Shown here piece by piece: positions 30,191 to 31,331 of a stretch of 31,331 nt of DNA. The position numbers were made by a program, and so were the translations under genes. Within the stretch, counting starts at the first letter, position 1. The number at the start of each line of letters is the position of its first letter. This stretch comes from a bacterium. Its GTDB lineage: Bacteria > Patescibacteriota > Microgenomatia > Woykebacterales > RBG-16-39-9b. The stretch lies in assembly GCA_030690175.1 (NCBI GenBank), contig JAUYHE010000038.1:1-31331 (forward strand), written 5' to 3'. Below the pieces are notes generated by a model, which had not been told where the DNA came from, ran no database searches, and saw only the letters and a list, made by a program, of their open reading frames with translations.

Positions 30191-30249
30191 ACAAAAATTA
30201 CCTCCACACAAGGTGCGGGTATTATTTTACAACATTTACTTTATTTGTG

Positions 30250-30816
30250 TCACGGAATAGCCAAGATCTGACCGGGCGTTATGAGTCCTTGATTACCGTC
30301 TGGAAGCGTGCCTATTTTTCCTGGGTTAGCGTCGGCAATTTTTGTCCACTGGAAGCCGGAACCGTAAGAAGCTTGGGCAATGCTCCAAAGCGTGTCGCCG
30401 GTGACTACGGTATGGCTTCGCCCGCTCACCTGCGTCTTTGGAATCGTCAGCACGTTTCCGGCGTGAATTACATCCGGATTAGTCAGCCTATTTGCGTTGG
30501 CTAGAATAGTCCAATTGTAACCAGTCCCGTAAAAGCGGGCTGCTATGCTCCAAAGATGGTCACCACGGGTAACTGTGTATTTGGTAGGTAAGGTGACTTT
30601 AGAATCTTGCGCGTCATTACCTTCCTTGGTTTCTTTCTCTTTTTTCGTTTCTTTTTCTTGTTTTTGCTGTTCTTGATTTTGTTTTTCATTCTTACTCCCT
30701 GATTGTCCGGCTGGTAGCGCGTTGAAAAGAATAAAAAGACCAGCAATTACCACGATAGCAATGATTCCAGAAACGATGGTTGATCTAGATGATTGCCAAA
30801 ACGATTTTAAATCCAT
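30250..30816 (-). CDS. Membrane-anchored protein with two LysM domains
   Basis: From ATG 30816 the protein has 188 residues. It has a short cytoplasmic N terminus, one hydrophobic helix at about residues 16-34 (VSGIIAIVVIAGLFILFNAL), a highly charged Lys/Glu/Gln linker, and two LysM domains. The first begins YTVTRGDHLWSIAARFYGTG and the second HTVVTGDTLWSIAQASYGSG; both end in the usual LTIP or LAIP. LysM domains bind GlcNAc-containing glycans such as peptidoglycan, so this protein probably links membrane to wall. GGAGG stands 8 bases before ATG 30816, which decides the start over the GTG at 30825. Confidence 0.9.
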   Translation of the reverse strand: MDLKSFWQSSRSTIVSGIIAIVVIAGLFILFNALPAGQSGSKNEKQNQEQQKQEKETKKEKETKEGNDAQDSKVTLPTKYTVTRGDHLWSIAARFYGTGYNWTILANANRLTNPDVIHAGNVLTIPKTQVSGRSHTVVTGDTLWSIAQASYGSGFQWTKIADANPGKIGTLPDGNQGLITPGQILAIP

Positions 30817-30825
30817 ATTAAACAC

Positions 30826-30965
30826 CTCCTTTGCAAAATTGATAAGTTACGGATGCGTTGAGTCCTAAAGTTTTTGTCCCTCTTTGACTTAGACAGGATT
30901 CTTAAAAGTGGGGAGGAATTTCGTCTCTCGACCTTGTGTTAATTCAGAAAATACTTAGCTTCCCA
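30826..30965. other. Gene-free stretch before the tandem hairpin repeats
   Basis: Together with the repeats that follow it makes up a gap of about 380 bases. Apart from the LysM gene Shine-Dalgarno site at its left edge, I see no gene, strong promoter or stable structure in it. Confidence 0.4.
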
Positions 30966-31080
30966 GCGCAGTATGCGTGAGTACTGAGAAACTTGAGTTT
31001 CGCAGTACGAATCATACCTAGCCTTTTGGCGCAGTATGCGGGAGTACTAAGAAATTTTAATTTCGCAGTACGAAGCATAC
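30966..31080. repeat. Tandem pair of 52-base hairpin repeats
   Basis: Copy 1 (30966-31017) and copy 2 (31029-31080) have a period of 63 bases and match at 46 of 52 positions. Each can fold as GTATG, GTACT(G), GAAAC or GAAAT, a 4-base loop, then GTTTC or ATTTC, CAGTAC and CATAC. The last base pair of the inner stem changes on both sides (C-G to T-A), so pairing is kept. The flanking ACYTAGC also repeats. Confidence 0.85.
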
Positions 31081-31157
31081 TATAGCAATTAGCAAAAGGA
31101 TAAGTCAACAGGTACGAATAGTACTTTAGTGGGTCTAATCGGATCATTTATCTGTGA

Positions 31158-31186
31158 TTGACGACTAGTTTTGAATTTGTTAAACT
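31158..31186 (+). promoter_or_regulatory. Promoter for tRNA-Asp
   Basis: TTGACG (31158-31163), 17-base spacer, TAAACT (31181-31186), ending 16 bases before the mature tRNA. Confidence 0.55.
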
Positions 31187-31202
31187 TAATCGCGTCAATT
31201 CA

Positions 31203-31278
31203 GGACCCGTGGTGTAGTGGTTAACATGCCTCTCTGTCGAAGAGGAGATCGCCGGTTCGAATCCGGTCGGGTCCGCCA
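31203..31278 (+). tRNA. tRNA-Asp (anticodon GTC)
   Basis: Acceptor GGACCCG/CGGGTCC, anticodon stem CCTCT/AGAGG with loop CTGTCGA, and T arm GCCGG/CCGGT with TTCGAAT. The anticodon GTC reads GAC and GAU. GCCA ends the gene. Confidence 0.95.
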
Positions 31279-31331
31279 TTCGACTCACCTCGTTCGCTCA
31301 TGACTATAGCCAACTTACTGAGATAATCCTT

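Noticed and set aside
30022..30207. A - strand frame of 61 codons across the tRNA pair
   Set aside because: It is the translated tRNA sequence (GSNPL, SILVSRS) and overlaps both tRNA genes fully.
29804..30271. A + strand open frame of 155 codons with phrases such as RGFEPPTSPL and RIELASPPWEGG
   Set aside because: These phrases come from translating the antisense of tRNA-Thr and tRNA-Gly; the frame covers both tRNAs and is not a gene.
30944..31147. A - strand frame of 67 codons with an internal protein repeat
   Set aside because: The protein repeat is only the DNA hairpin repeat read through; there is no ribosome site and no family resemblance.

Overview
The window reads as a piece of a small, tightly packed bacterial genome, most likely from the Candidate Phyla Radiation (Patescibacteria, perhaps Microgenomates). 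This placement is inferred from gene style, not from a tree. Supporting signs are a short FtsQ-like protein, a Mur ligase in the murF place that lacks the usual N-terminal domain, a MurG with a shortened N-terminal glycine motif, many overlapping ATGA junctions, and several promoters so close to the start codon that the mRNAs would be leaderless.

Bases 1-14694 are a division and cell wall (dcw) cluster on the + strand: murC (3' end), murB (split by an in-frame TGA), a membrane-anchored protein of unknown function, murA, alr, ddl, a murF-like ligase, mraY, murD, ftsW, two tandem 15-residue mini-ORFs, murG, a short ftsQ-like gene, ftsA and ftsZ. Together these cover lipid II precursor synthesis (UDP-MurNAc and D-Ala-D-Ala supply, ligation, lipid I and II formation) and the Z ring. 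No murE is seen here.

Bases 14695-17993 hold pyrG, which has an unusually compact promoter-leader-terminator arrangement, a small MerR-like regulator on the - strand, a candidate structured RNA, and a small protein of 20-residue KGG repeats behind two tandem promoters. Bases 17994-23372 hold ileS (IleRS2 type with an altered HIGH motif), a second SEDS gene (rodA-like), rplU, rpmA and a parB-like gene. lepB lies convergent on the - strand, followed by tRNA-Val.

Bases 24334-26654 look like a separate module: a purN-like gene, a small unknown protein and purM. Unlike many neighbours these have clear Shine-Dalgarno sites, and the purN and purM genes share a conserved 60-base leader. Bases 26744-29286 encode a flippase and an O-antigen-ligase/polymerase-like protein. 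The right end carries, on the - strand, a membrane-anchored Ig-like protein, tRNA-Thr, tRNA-Gly and a membrane-anchored LysM protein, then a tandem hairpin repeat and tRNA-Asp on the + strand.

The most interesting points are non-coding: a pyrG leader that fits CTP-sensing reiterative transcription, a hairpin repeat family with paired base changes upstream of ftsW and ileS, tandem coupled mini-ORFs in front of murG, a leader shared by two purine genes, and a candidate small RNA at about 17133-17252.
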